From assembly GCF_051175385.1 (NCBI RefSeq), contig NZ_CP195106.1, positions 4,216,001 through 4,280,000 on the forward strand: a stretch of 64,000 bases of DNA, read 5' to 3'. The translations under genes were made by a program, and so were the position numbers. Under the pieces are notes generated by a model. It did no database searches and was not told where the DNA came from. It was given only the letters and a program-made list of their open reading frames with translations. The stretch is from Tundrisphaera lichenicola (GTDB taxonomy: Bacteria; Planctomycetota; Planctomycetia; Isosphaerales; Isosphaeraceae). Shown piece after piece: positions 44,979-53,827 of the stretch. Positions within the stretch are counted from its first letter, which is position 1, and every line of letters starts with the position of its first letter.

Positions 44979-46349
44979 ATGAACCTCTCGGACGATCGAT
45001 CCCTCCTCCTTACTCGGACTCGCCCCATGAGCCTTCGCATCTTCGGCCTCGTCGCCGGCCTGTCACTGACGTTTAGCATCCTGCCCGATGCCCTTGCCGT
45101 GGATGAGCCCGAGGCTCCGAAGGGCTTCGTCGCACTCTTTAATGGCAAGGATCTGACGGGCTGGCACGGCATGCCCCACTTTGATCCTCGCGAGCTCGCC
45201 TCGATGACCGACGATCAGCGGGCCGATCGGATCGCCCGTTGGACCGAGGACGCCGGGAAACACTGGACGGTCGAAGATGGCGAACTGATCAACGACGGCT
45301 TCGGACCCTACCTGACGACCGACCAGGAATACGGCGATATCGAACTCTTGATCGACTACAAGACCGTGGCCAGGGCCGACAGCGGCATCTACCTGCGTGG
45401 GACTCCCCAGGTCCAGATCTGGGACGCGACCCCCGGCGGGCCCGATAAGGCTAATGGATCGGAAAAGGGCTCGGGCGGTCTGTTCAATAACAGCGATGGC
45501 ACGCCCGGTCGCGACCCCCTGGTCCTCGCAGACAGGCCGTTCGGCGAGTGGAATCACCTGCGGATCATCCAGGTCGGGGCGAGGACCACGGTTTACCTCA
45601 ATGAAAAACTGGTCGTGGCTCATGCCTCGATGGAGAACTACTGGGATCGTTCCTCTCCCCTGTTTGCCCGGGGCGTGATCCAGCTCCAGACTCACGGCGG
45701 CGAGATCCGATGGCGGAACCTCTTCTTCCGCGAGATCCCGTCCGATGAGGCGAACAAGATCCTCGAGGCCAGCGATGAGTCGGGGTTCACCTCGCTGTTC
45801 GATGGTAAGTCGCTCGAGGATTGGGCCGGAGCCGTCGAGAACTATGAAGTAGTCGACGGAAAAATCCGCTGCAAGACCGGCAAGGGAGGCGTCCTCTTCC
45901 ACAAGAAGGAGTTTTCCGACTTCGTGGCTCGGGTTGAATTCAAGGTGCCGTCCGGCGGCAATAACGGCCTGGCGATCCGCTATCCAGGCCACGGGAACAC
46001 TTCGTCCACAGGGATGTGTGAGCTGCAAATCCTCGACGATACGGCCGAGATGTATGCCAAGCTCGACCCTCGCCAGTATCACGGCTCGGTCTATGGGATG
46101 GTCGCCGCGACTCGAGGATACCTGCGGCCCGTGGGCGAATGGAACTTCCAGGAGGTCACGGTCCAGGGCTCGACCATCAAGGTCGAACTGAACGGGACGG
46201 TGATCGTCGATGCCGACGTCAGCAAGGTCGCCCAGTTCATGGGCGGAAAGCCCCACCCGGGTAAGGATCGGACCTCGGGGTTCTTCGGATTCGCCGGGCA
46301 CAACGATCCCGTGGAATTCCACAATGTCTCGATCAAGCCGCTGAACTGA
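44979..46349 (+). CDS. Tandem DUF1080 (3-keto-disaccharide hydrolase-like) protein
   Basis: 456 aa with two copies of the DUF1080 jelly-roll. Copy 1 (about 50-255) opens GFVALFNGKDLTGWHGMP and has DSGIYLRGTPQVQIWDATP, FNNSDGTPGRDPLVLADRP, GEWNHLRIIQVGARTTVYLN. Copy 2 (about 265-456) opens GFTSLFDGKSLEDWAGAV and has GGNNGLAIRYPGHGNTSSTG, CELQILDDTAEMYAKL, GEWNFQEVTVQGSTIKVELN. Members hydrolyse 3-keto disaccharides or bind glycans. A signal peptide starts at residue 17 after a short cytosolic extension. GGAGG at 44968-44972, six bases before the ATG at 44979, decides the start. Confidence 0.9.
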   Translation: MNLSDDRSLLLTRTRPMSLRIFGLVAGLSLTFSILPDALAVDEPEAPKGFVALFNGKDLTGWHGMPHFDPRELASMTDDQRADRIARWTEDAGKHWTVEDGELINDGFGPYLTTDQEYGDIELLIDYKTVARADSGIYLRGTPQVQIWDATPGGPDKANGSEKGSGGLFNNSDGTPGRDPLVLADRPFGEWNHLRIIQVGARTTVYLNEKLVVAHASMENYWDRSSPLFARGVIQLQTHGGEIRWRNLFFREIPSDEANKILEASDESGFTSLFDGKSLEDWAGAVENYEVVDGKIRCKTGKGGVLFHKKEFSDFVARVEFKVPSGGNNGLAIRYPGHGNTSSTGMCELQILDDTAEMYAKLDPRQYHGSVYGMVAATRGYLRPVGEWNFQEVTVQGSTIKVELNGTVIVDADVSKVAQFMGGKPHPGKDRTSGFFGFAGHNDPVEFHNVSIKPLN

Positions 46350-46526
46350 TCCAACCGGTCCAGTAAAGAACGCATCATCAGAATTCAGGATTGCTCCGAT
46401 GTGAAATCAACCCCGGACCCCGGCTTGGGTACGATTTGTTTTCCGTTCGGAGGCGTGACCCAGGCCGGGTCTAGGTGAGATTGTGGTTCTCCGGCTGGCC
46501 GGAGGACCTCACCGCGAGGCGTCGAG

Positions 46527-46532
46527 TATAAT
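46527..46532 (+). promoter_or_regulatory. TATAAT box upstream of the SGNH gene
   Basis: Perfect TATAAT 44 bases before the ATG at 46576 in otherwise GC-rich DNA; no clear -35 box at 17 bases. Confidence 0.35.
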
Positions 46533-46575
46533 TCGGAAGGAAGTTCGCTGGGTTTGAAAGCGAGGGCGATCGGGG

Positions 46576-48138
46576 ATGGGCGAGATTGGACCTCGGCGAC
46601 ATCCAGGCAGGAACGGCTGGCGGAAGTCAGCGTTGTTTCGGATCATCGCCGTCTTGCTCGGCCTTTCTCCACTCTTCGTGTTTGAGTGTGCCCTCCGTGT
46701 GCTCGACGTTGGGAGGCGGAAACCGGACGAGACAGACCCGTTCGTCGGGTTTGCCGGCCGTGACCCTCTGTTCTTGCTCGACCGGGAGTCCGGGCAGTAC
46801 AACACGGACCCGGCACGGATCGGGTACTTCCGCCCTCAGACATTTCCGGCCAAGAAGCCGGGTGGGACGTTCAGAATCTTCTGCCTGGGAGGGTCGACCG
46901 TGCAGGGCCGACCGTTCGCGGTGGAAACGTCCTTCAGTTCCTGGCTCGGCCTGAGTCTCAAGGCTGCGGACCCGTCGCGGAACTGGGAGGTAATCAACTG
47001 CGGTGGCATTTCCTACGCCAGCTACCGGCTTGCCCCGATTCTTGAGGAGGTCCTCAGTTACGAGCCCGACCTGATCGTGCTCTACACCGGACACAACGAG
47101 TTTCTCGAAAAGCGAACTTATCCGAGGCTGGCGAACCTGCCAGGACCGATCCTCTCCCTGCTTGATTACGCAGGGCGTTTAAGGACATTCGCGGTTCTCC
47201 GCCGGGGGGTCGAGGCGGTCACCGGCCGATCGGCCGACCGGATCAATCAGGACCGTCCCATCCTCCCGACCGAGGTTGAGGCCCTGCTCGACTACAAGGG
47301 GGGGCTAGAGACCTATCACCGCGACGACGCCTGGCGCCGAGGGGTGATCGAGCATTTCGGGTTCAACCTCCGGCGGATGATCAACATGGCTCATGCCCGA
47401 GGTGTCCGCGTCCTCCTCGCCAACCCGGTGGTGAATCTGGAAACACCACCGTTCAAGAGCGAGCACCGGGCTGGCCTGAGCGTCGGAGACCGCACTCGCT
47501 TCGAGACCTTGTGGGACGAGGCGAGGTCGCTCTACGGACGGTCGCTCCCTGACGCCGTAAAAATCCTGGAGCGGGTCCGCGACCTCGACGACGAGCACGC
47601 CGGGATCTGGTACACGCTCGGAACATGTCAGCAGAGACTCAACAAGCTCGACGCGGCTCGCGAGTCCCTGGACCGTGCACGCAATCTCGACATCTGCCCG
47701 CTCCGCATCCTCAGTCCGATGAACAACCTCATCCGAGAGATTGCCGCCGAGACCGAAACGCCGCTCGTCGACATCCAGGCGTTATTCGCCGGCCGGAGTC
47801 CAGGGGGGATCACGGGCAACTCGTGGCTGATCGACCACGTCCACCCGACGATCGCCGGCCACAAATTGATCGCGCGGGCCCTGCTCGACGAGCTGGTGCG
47901 TTTGGGCTGGGCACGCGCACCTCGTGCGGGCTGGGAGGCCGAACGGGACCGCCTTTATACCCTACAACTCGACTCGCTCGGCGACTTCTATTATCTCAAG
48001 AGCGAGCAGCGGCTCAACAATCTCAAGGCCTGGGCTCGAGGCCGGATCGAGCGGGCTCGAGTCCCGGGTCCAGTCACGCAGCCACCCCCGACCACGCCTC
48101 GCCAATCCGGGGAGCGAGATTTTTCGCGTTCGAACTGA
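46576..48138 (+). CDS. SGNH hydrolase-like protein with N-terminal helix and TPR insert
   Basis: 520 aa. A membrane helix (about 18-38) anchors it with the rest outside. Block I has GGST (Ser near 107, nucleophile), then the oxyanion block NCGGISYASYR and GHNEF (block III Asn near 173), and DHVHPTIAGHKL (block V Asp and His near 414-417). Between blocks III and V sits a helical insert (about 200-390) with a TPR-like stretch WYTLGTCQQRLNKLDAARES. Family enzymes remove acetyl or fatty-acyl esters from polysaccharides or lipids; the substrate is unknown. The ATG at 46576 lies 44 bases after a TATAAT. Confidence 0.85.
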   Translation: MGEIGPRRHPGRNGWRKSALFRIIAVLLGLSPLFVFECALRVLDVGRRKPDETDPFVGFAGRDPLFLLDRESGQYNTDPARIGYFRPQTFPAKKPGGTFRIFCLGGSTVQGRPFAVETSFSSWLGLSLKAADPSRNWEVINCGGISYASYRLAPILEEVLSYEPDLIVLYTGHNEFLEKRTYPRLANLPGPILSLLDYAGRLRTFAVLRRGVEAVTGRSADRINQDRPILPTEVEALLDYKGGLETYHRDDAWRRGVIEHFGFNLRRMINMAHARGVRVLLANPVVNLETPPFKSEHRAGLSVGDRTRFETLWDEARSLYGRSLPDAVKILERVRDLDDEHAGIWYTLGTCQQRLNKLDAARESLDRARNLDICPLRILSPMNNLIREIAAETETPLVDIQALFAGRSPGGITGNSWLIDHVHPTIAGHKLIARALLDELVRLGWARAPRAGWEAERDRLYTLQLDSLGDFYYLKSEQRLNNLKAWARGRIERARVPGPVTQPPPTTPRQSGERDFSRSN

Positions 48139-48174
48139 CCCGCCTGGTCTCCAGTCCTGCTTGCGAACCTCCCG

Positions 48175-48939
48175 TCATCGGGCCTGCATCCGCAACGCTC
48201 CATCGAGTCGGATGGTCGTGCCGTTGAGCATCGGATTCTCGATGATCTGCTGGACGAGGGCTGCGAATTCGTCCGGTTTGCCGAATCGTGGCGGAAACGG
48301 GATCTGCTCGGTCAGCGATCGTCGCAGCTCATCGGTCACGGCGGCCATCATGGGAGTCTCGAAGATTCCCGGAGCCACGCTGACGATCCGGATCCCTTGG
48401 CGGGCCAGCTCGCGAGCGATGGGGAGTGTCATCGAGGCCACCCCGCCCTTCGATGCGGCATAGGCGGCCTGGCCGATCTGCCCTTCCTCGGCGGAGATCG
48501 ACGAGGTCGTGACGATGACCCCTCGCTCGCCGTTCTCGTCCGGTGGTTGGTCGCGTATGGCGTTGGCCGCCTGTCGGACCACCTGGAATGTACCAATGAG
48601 GTTGATCTCGATCACACGCCGAAAACTGTCGGATGAGAAGATTCCCTCGCGGCCGAGCAACTTCTCGGTTCCCAGGATCCCGGCGCAGACGATTGCCCCG
48701 TGAAGTCCGCCGAATCGGTCGAGAGCCATCGCGACCGCCCCGGCGACGCTCGCCTCATCGACGACGTCCGTCGAGGCGAACAGAGCCCTGTCGCCCAGTT
48801 CGCTGGCCAGTCGTTCGCCGGCCGGGTCGATGTCGGCGATGACGACCGACGCCCCTCGCGACGTCAGGCGGCGAACGCAGGCGGCACCGAGGCCGGAACT
48901 CCCCCCGGCGATCAGGAACATCCGTCCTTCAAGTTGCAT
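48175..48939 (-). CDS. SDR dehydrogenase, HSD10-like 3-hydroxyacyl-CoA dehydrogenase
   Basis: 254 aa. NAD-binding Rossmann motif GGSSGLGAA near the N-terminus, the NAG-like motif CAG in VCAGILG, and the catalytic Ser-Tyr-Lys as TSSIS...AAYAASKGG. The type II 3-hydroxyacyl-CoA dehydrogenase family (HSD17B10 type) also oxidises branched substrates such as 2-methyl-3-hydroxybutyryl-CoA. It begins the acyl-CoA gene cluster. The start has a modest ribosome site. It precedes the acyl-CoA synthetase gene only by a short gap, both on the minus strand, so they are probably co-transcribed (synthetase first). Confidence 0.9.
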   Translation of the reverse strand: MQLEGRMFLIAGGSSGLGAACVRRLTSRGASVVIADIDPAGERLASELGDRALFASTDVVDEASVAGAVAMALDRFGGLHGAIVCAGILGTEKLLGREGIFSSDSFRRVIEINLIGTFQVVRQAANAIRDQPPDENGERGVIVTTSSISAEEGQIGQAAYAASKGGVASMTLPIARELARQGIRIVSVAPGIFETPMMAAVTDELRRSLTEQIPFPPRFGKPDEFAALVQQIIENPMLNGTTIRLDGALRMQAR

Positions 48940-48956
48940 CCGGAGTCCTCCTCGGT

Positions 48957-50639
48957 TCAGGCTGTCTCGATCCGGTCCTCGGCCTCGAGTCCGAGCTCGC
49001 GGACCGCTTCCTCGCGGATCTTGTACTTCTGGACCTTGCCGGTCACGGTCGTCGGGAAGTCATGGACGAAGCGGATCAAGCGTGGGACCTTGTAGTGGGC
49101 CAGCGACCGTGCGCAGAAAGAACGGATCTCGTCCTCGGTCGCCGACTGGCCGGATCTCAACTTGATGCTGGCCAGGACCTCCTCGCCGAACTTGTGGTCG
49201 GGGATCCCGACGACGTGGACGTCCTCCACCTTGGGGTGGTGATGTAGGATATTCTCGATCTCGTAGGGTGAAATGTTTTCGCCACCTCGAATGATGATAT
49301 CCTTGAGTCGTCCGGTGATTCGGAGGTAGCCGTCGGGCCCGATGATCGCGAGGTCGCCGGTGTGCAGCCAGCCTTCGGGATCGATGGCCCTGGCCGTCTG
49401 CTCGGGCATCCGATAGTAGCCCATCATCACGCCATGTCCGCGACAACAAAGCTCGCCCGACGCGCCCTCGGGCTGCTCGCGGCCGCTGCCCGGGTCGATC
49501 ACCTTGACCTCGACTCCGGGCAGGGGCGGGCCGACGGTGCCGACCCTCAGCTCGATGGGGTCATCGTGGCGAGTCTGGGTGATCAGGGGCGAAGCCTCGG
49601 TCTGGCCGTATCCGATGGTGATCTCGCGGGCGCCCATGCTTTCGGAGACCCGGCGCATCAGCTCGATCGGGCAAGGGCTGCCCGCCATGATCCCGGTCCG
49701 GAGCGAGCGGAGGTCGCGGCCCGGGTAGCTCGCGTGTTCGAGCTCGGCAATGAACATCGTGGGAACGCCGTAGATCACGGTGCAACGCTCCCGCTCGATC
49801 GCGTCGAGGGTCGCCTCCGGTCGGAAATGCTCGAACGGGAAGATCATGGCGGCGCCGGAGATGGCCGAGACCAGCGTGCCCAGGACGCATCCGAAGCAAT
49901 GGTAGAGGGGGACCGGGATGCAGAGCCGATCCCGTTCGTCGAGTCGCATGTTCGCGCCAGCATAGAACGCGTTGAATAGTAGATTGCGGTGCGAGAGCAA
50001 GGCCCCGCGGGGTGGCCCCGTCGTGCCCGAGGTGTACATGAGGCTGATCGGCTGATCCGGCCGGAGCTGGGCCTCGCGAGCGGACAGCGCCTCGGCCGTG
50101 ACGTCCCGCCCGAGGCGGATCAATGTCTCCCAGCCCATCATTCCCGGCGGCGCGTCCCCGCGCATCGCCACGACCAGACGCAGATGCGGCAAATCGGCGG
50201 ATACGAGCGTCCCGGGAGCCGACGAGGACAACTCGGGGCAAATCTCCTCGAGCATTTGGAAGTAGTGGCAAGATTTGAAGCGTTCGATCAATGCCAGACC
50301 TCGGATCTCCGACTGGGCCAGCGCGTACCTCGCCTCGGACAACTGGTAGGACGGATTGATCTTCACCAGGACCACGCCCGCACGGGCCGCGGCGAATTGC
50401 AGGAGGACCCATTCGGGCCAGTTGGTCGACCAGACCCCGAAGTGGTCGCCCCGCTCGAATCCCATCGCCATCAGGCCACGTGCGAGGTCGTCCACCAGGC
50501 CATCGAGCTGGGCGTAATTGCACCGGAATCCTGCCTGCGGGAAGCTCAGGGCGTCGCGGTCGCCTAAGCGGCGAGCCGTCTCGCGGAGGACCTGGCCGAT
50601 CGTCAGGCCTTCGACCCACGGCGCAAGCGGATCGTTCAT
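48957..50639 (-). CDS. Acyl-CoA synthetase (AMP-binding, ACSF2-like)
   Basis: 560 aa, ANL superfamily, activating carboxylic acids with ATP and CoA. Motifs: P-loop-like LMYTSGTTGPPRGALLSHRN, the aromatic/adenine site ITIGYGQTEASP, TGDLAIIGPDGYLRITGRLK, DIIIRGGENISPYEIE (hinge region) and the C-terminal PTTVTGKVQKYKIRE with the catalytic Lys. The length and sequence match medium-chain or branched acid ligases of the ACSF2 type. I set the start at the ATG at 50639 with GAGGAA upstream; the open frame runs 1.2 kb further but that part is spurious, crossing a tandem repeat and the thiolase gene on the other strand. Confidence 0.93.
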   Translation of the reverse strand: MNDPLAPWVEGLTIGQVLRETARRLGDRDALSFPQAGFRCNYAQLDGLVDDLARGLMAMGFERGDHFGVWSTNWPEWVLLQFAAARAGVVLVKINPSYQLSEARYALAQSEIRGLALIERFKSCHYFQMLEEICPELSSSAPGTLVSADLPHLRLVVAMRGDAPPGMMGWETLIRLGRDVTAEALSAREAQLRPDQPISLMYTSGTTGPPRGALLSHRNLLFNAFYAGANMRLDERDRLCIPVPLYHCFGCVLGTLVSAISGAAMIFPFEHFRPEATLDAIERERCTVIYGVPTMFIAELEHASYPGRDLRSLRTGIMAGSPCPIELMRRVSESMGAREITIGYGQTEASPLITQTRHDDPIELRVGTVGPPLPGVEVKVIDPGSGREQPEGASGELCCRGHGVMMGYYRMPEQTARAIDPEGWLHTGDLAIIGPDGYLRITGRLKDIIIRGGENISPYEIENILHHHPKVEDVHVVGIPDHKFGEEVLASIKLRSGQSATEDEIRSFCARSLAHYKVPRLIRFVHDFPTTVTGKVQKYKIREEAVRELGLEAEDRIETA

Positions 50640-50659
50640 GGCGATTCCTCGCGATGATC

Positions 50660-50719
50660 GGTGGAAGCGGGATTGGGCTCGATGGAAGCGGGATTGGGCT
50701 CGATGGAAGCGGAGTGCAC
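50660..50719. repeat. Tandem 21-bp repeat in the divergent promoter region
   Basis: GGTGGAAGCGGGATTGGGCTC at 50660-50680, GATGGAAGCGGGATTGGGCTC at 50681-50701 and a partial third copy to about 50719 lie between the synthetase start and the thiolase start. Repeats in a promoter region may bind a regulator. Confidence 0.65.
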
Positions 50720-50732
50720 GACTTGATCGGAG

Positions 50733-50738
50733 TATAAT
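50733..50738 (+). promoter_or_regulatory. TATAAT box between the synthetase and thiolase genes
   Basis: TATAAT 82 bases upstream of the thiolase ATG in an AT-rich pocket; -35 not clear. A minus-strand promoter in the same pocket cannot be excluded. Confidence 0.35.
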
Positions 50739-50819
50739 TGTAAAGGGATCTCGATTCGCAAGAATTTCCGGAGTGTCCGAGGAAGGTGCCCCGAGCATCC
50801 ACCCAGGGAGTGCCAAGTC

Positions 50820-52001
50820 ATGGACATGCCCGTTATCCTGGCCGCGTCCCGGACCCCGATCGGGAAGTTTCGCGGTTCGCTCGCGGCCCTCACGGCGACC
50901 GAGCTCGGATCGTCGGCGATCTCGGCGGTGATCGACCGGGCGGGAATCGACCCCTCCGAGGTCGAGGAGGTCATCATGGGCCATGTCCTGACCGCAGGGG
51001 TCGGCCAGGCTCCGGCCCGGCAAGCGGCCCTCGGGGCCGGACTCCCGCCCACGGTCGCCGCACTCACCATCAACAAGGTCTGCGGTTCGGGCTTGAAAGC
51101 CGTCATGATCGCCGCCCAGGCGATCCGGTCGGGCGATGCCAGCCTGATCGTCGCCGGGGGGCAGGAGAGCATGAGCCGGGCCCCATTCCTGGCCCGAAGG
51201 GACGGGCCTCCCCTCGGAAACCGGGTCCTGATTGACTCCCTGATGCACGATGGACTCTCGTGCGCCCGGAGTGGAAAGGGCATGGGGCAGGTTGCCGACG
51301 AACTGGCCCGGAGGGACCTGATCTCTCGACGAGAACAGGACGAATTTGCACTGGAGAGCCACCGACGGGCGATCCTGGCCATGCACGAGGGGATCTTCAA
51401 CGACGAGGTCGTGCCGGTCAGCGTCCCCGGACGGAAGGGACAATCCTCGGTTGTTTCGTCGGATGAGGGGCCGCAAGTCGACACGAGCCTGGATCGACTG
51501 GGCGCGTTGAGTCCCGCATTCGATCTCGAGGGTTCGGTGACGGCCGGGAATGCCTCGATGATCAGCGACGGTGCCGCCGCACTGTTCGTCGCGTCGTCGG
51601 AGGCCGCCAGCCGGCTCGGCAAGAGGCCTATCGCTCGGATCGTGGCCTCCGCGACCTCGGGGGTAGAGCCCGAAGACCTCTTCATCGCCCCCGTCTCGGC
51701 CATTCGGAAAGTCCTCATGTTGGCAGGTTTGCAGCTTTCGGAGATCGACCGATTCGAGCTGAACGAGGCGTTCGCCGTGCAGGTGCTCGCGTGTTCGCGG
51801 CGACTCGAACTCGATCACGATCGGGTCAACGTCAGGGGCGGAGCGATCGCGTTGGGCCACCCGATCGGGGCGAGCGGTTCCCGGGTCCTCGTGACGCTCC
51901 TCCACGAACTTCGGCGGTCTGGGGGGCGCTATGGTCTGGCCTCACTCTGCCTGGGCGGAGGCAATGCGGTGGCGTTGATCGTCGAACGGCTCGACTCCTG
52001 A
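50820..52001 (+). CDS. Thiolase (acetyl-CoA C-acyltransferase)
   Basis: 393 aa, normal for a thiolase. The nucleophilic Cys is in INKVCGSGLKAV (near residue 88), the second region is SMISDGAAALFVAS, and the C-terminal catalytic His and Cys are in ALGHPIGASGSR and SLCLGGGNAVA. The N-terminus is MDMPVILAASRTPIGKFRG. It cleaves 3-ketoacyl-CoA or joins two acetyl-CoA. It is the only + strand gene of the cluster, divergent from the synthetase and convergent with the acyl-CoA dehydrogenase (11-base gap). Confidence 0.94.
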   Translation: MDMPVILAASRTPIGKFRGSLAALTATELGSSAISAVIDRAGIDPSEVEEVIMGHVLTAGVGQAPARQAALGAGLPPTVAALTINKVCGSGLKAVMIAAQAIRSGDASLIVAGGQESMSRAPFLARRDGPPLGNRVLIDSLMHDGLSCARSGKGMGQVADELARRDLISRREQDEFALESHRRAILAMHEGIFNDEVVPVSVPGRKGQSSVVSSDEGPQVDTSLDRLGALSPAFDLEGSVTAGNASMISDGAAALFVASSEAASRLGKRPIARIVASATSGVEPEDLFIAPVSAIRKVLMLAGLQLSEIDRFELNEAFAVQVLACSRRLELDHDRVNVRGGAIALGHPIGASGSRVLVTLLHELRRSGGRYGLASLCLGGGNAVALIVERLDS

Positions 52002-52012
52002 GGTCGTCGTGG

Positions 52013-53815
52013 TCACGGCTCGCCGAGCGCGTCTCGCGACGCGGCCCTCGACAGCGCGTCCTCATTGTCATTCAAGCGACCGAGGTGTTCGCGAATCCGT
52101 CGTGCGGACGATTTCAGGAACAGCCTAGCGGCGTGGCCGGCCTCTCCTGCGGATCGATCTTGGTCGAGCATTCCGCTTAGCTCGGCGTCGTACCGGCTGA
52201 GGACGCAGGCCGAGGCATAGAGTTCCATGGCGGCCTGCGCGATCCGTTCGTGGACGAGTTGACGCTCGATGATCTCCTCGCGATGGCGAATCATGGCCCC
52301 CTTGACCGCGAGTCCGAATTGTCGGATCAGGCGGGCAAGTTCGCGAGCTTGCGGTCGCAACGAATCGGCTTGCACCGGTACATCCGGGGTCCTGAGCCAG
52401 TCTCCTGCCTGCTCGGCGGCAAACCGGCCGATTGTCCCTAGGTTGCCGAACGGTCGGGAAGCGGCATCTCGGACGTCTCGGAAATGCTCGCCGGGTCCTT
52501 TCATGCCGGCCATCGCGATGAAGGAGGTCAGGACCTCGTTGGCCCCCTCGCCGATCTGATTGATCCGTGCGTCTCGGAGGATCCGTTCCATCGGGTGGTC
52601 GGTGAAGTAGGCGGCCCCGCCGTGGATCTGGAAGGCGTCGTTGACGATCATCCAGAGGGCCTCGGTACTCCAGACCTTCAGCATGGCGGTCTCGAGCATG
52701 TAGTCGTCCAGTCCCCGATCGATCAGGCTGGCCGTGACCGTCGTCATCGCTTCCATCGCGTAGGTGGCCGCCGCCATCCGGGCGATCTTCGATCCGACCA
52801 ACTCAAACTCGCCGAGTGTCCGGCCGAACTGCCGGCGCGACCGGGCGTGGCGGATCGCCAGGGCCAGGCAGGTCTTGGCCGAGCCGGTACAACAGGCACC
52901 GAAGGTCGTCCGGCCGAAGTCGAGGACCGTCAGCGCGACCTTGAGCCCCTTTCCGAGAGGGCCAAGGATGTTCTCCCTGGGGACCGGCATGTCCTCGAAC
53001 GCGAGTTTCGCCGTGGCCGTACCTCGGATCCCGAGCTTCTCCATCCGGGGTTCGACGACCCGGAAGCCGGGCATGTCCGGCGAGACCAGGAAGGCCGTCA
53101 CCGACGATTCGTCGCGGCCGGGTACGATCGTTCGGGCCATCACGGTGAGGACCTGGGCCAGGGCCCCGTTGGTGATGTAACGCTTCTGACCGTTCAAGAT
53201 GTAGTGCGAGCCGTCCTCGCTGAGTGTGGCGGTGGTCTGCACGTTGGCCGCGTCGGAGCCGGCTTCGGGCTCGGTCAAGGCGAAGGCGGCCAGGTCCTCG
53301 CCGCGGATCATCGCGGGAAGCCATCGACGCTTCTGTTCTTCGGTCCCGAACAGGAGCAAGGCTCGCATCCCGATCGAGTGGTGGGCGTTGACGAAGATCG
53401 ACGTCGAACTGCAGCGGGAGCCCAGCTCTTCGAGGATCTTGCAATAGGCCAACTGCGAGAATCCGCTTCCCCCCAACGTCTCCGGCGCGGTCATTCCCAG
53501 GATCCCAAGCCTCCCGAGGCCATCGATGACCGATCGGGGGATGTCGGCCTGGCGATCGATGCTCGACGGGTCGAGCGAGGCGTCGCAGAATCTCCGGAGC
53601 TCGCCGAGGGCGGCCTCGACTTTCGGCCGTTCCTCGGTCGAGAGCCGCGGGTAGGGAATCACCCAGTCGTCCACGAATCGACCCCAGAACAGGCCCTTGG
53701 CCACTCCGAGCCGCTGCGGGCCGGAGAAGAGGAGTTCCTCGGCTTGCTTGATCTGCTGCTCGCGGGTCCGAACTCGCTCGGCCTGGACATCGGTGGTCGT
53801 GTTCGTGGATGCCAT
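52013..53815 (-). CDS. Acyl-CoA dehydrogenase with C-terminal extension
   Basis: 600 aa, longer than the usual 380-aa acyl-CoA dehydrogenase and similar to the very-long-chain type. The core contains LGSRCSSTSIFVNAHHSIGM, AFALTEPEAGSDAANVQTTA (FAD/substrate site), YITNGALAQVLTVMART, GFRVVEPRMEKLGIRGTATA and IHGGAAYFTDHPMERILRDA with INQIGEGANEV. A helical C-terminal extension (about 450-600) follows. FAD-dependent dehydrogenation of acyl-CoA to enoyl-CoA, electrons to ETF. The stop of the preceding gene is 12 bases from its start, so it belongs to the hydratase-AtuA-carboxyltransferase unit. Confidence 0.92.
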   Translation of the reverse strand: MASTNTTTDVQAERVRTREQQIKQAEELLFSGPQRLGVAKGLFWGRFVDDWVIPYPRLSTEERPKVEAALGELRRFCDASLDPSSIDRQADIPRSVIDGLGRLGILGMTAPETLGGSGFSQLAYCKILEELGSRCSSTSIFVNAHHSIGMRALLLFGTEEQKRRWLPAMIRGEDLAAFALTEPEAGSDAANVQTTATLSEDGSHYILNGQKRYITNGALAQVLTVMARTIVPGRDESSVTAFLVSPDMPGFRVVEPRMEKLGIRGTATAKLAFEDMPVPRENILGPLGKGLKVALTVLDFGRTTFGACCTGSAKTCLALAIRHARSRRQFGRTLGEFELVGSKIARMAAATYAMEAMTTVTASLIDRGLDDYMLETAMLKVWSTEALWMIVNDAFQIHGGAAYFTDHPMERILRDARINQIGEGANEVLTSFIAMAGMKGPGEHFRDVRDAASRPFGNLGTIGRFAAEQAGDWLRTPDVPVQADSLRPQARELARLIRQFGLAVKGAMIRHREEIIERQLVHERIAQAAMELYASACVLSRYDAELSGMLDQDRSAGEAGHAARLFLKSSARRIREHLGRLNDNEDALSRAASRDALGEP

Positions 53816-53827
53816 GATCGGGACTCC

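Noticed and set aside
50640..51905. N-terminal extension of the acyl-CoA synthetase frame by about 420 codons
   Set aside because: It crosses the tandem repeat and the thiolase gene on the other strand. The synthetase N-terminus and a ribosome site are at 50639.
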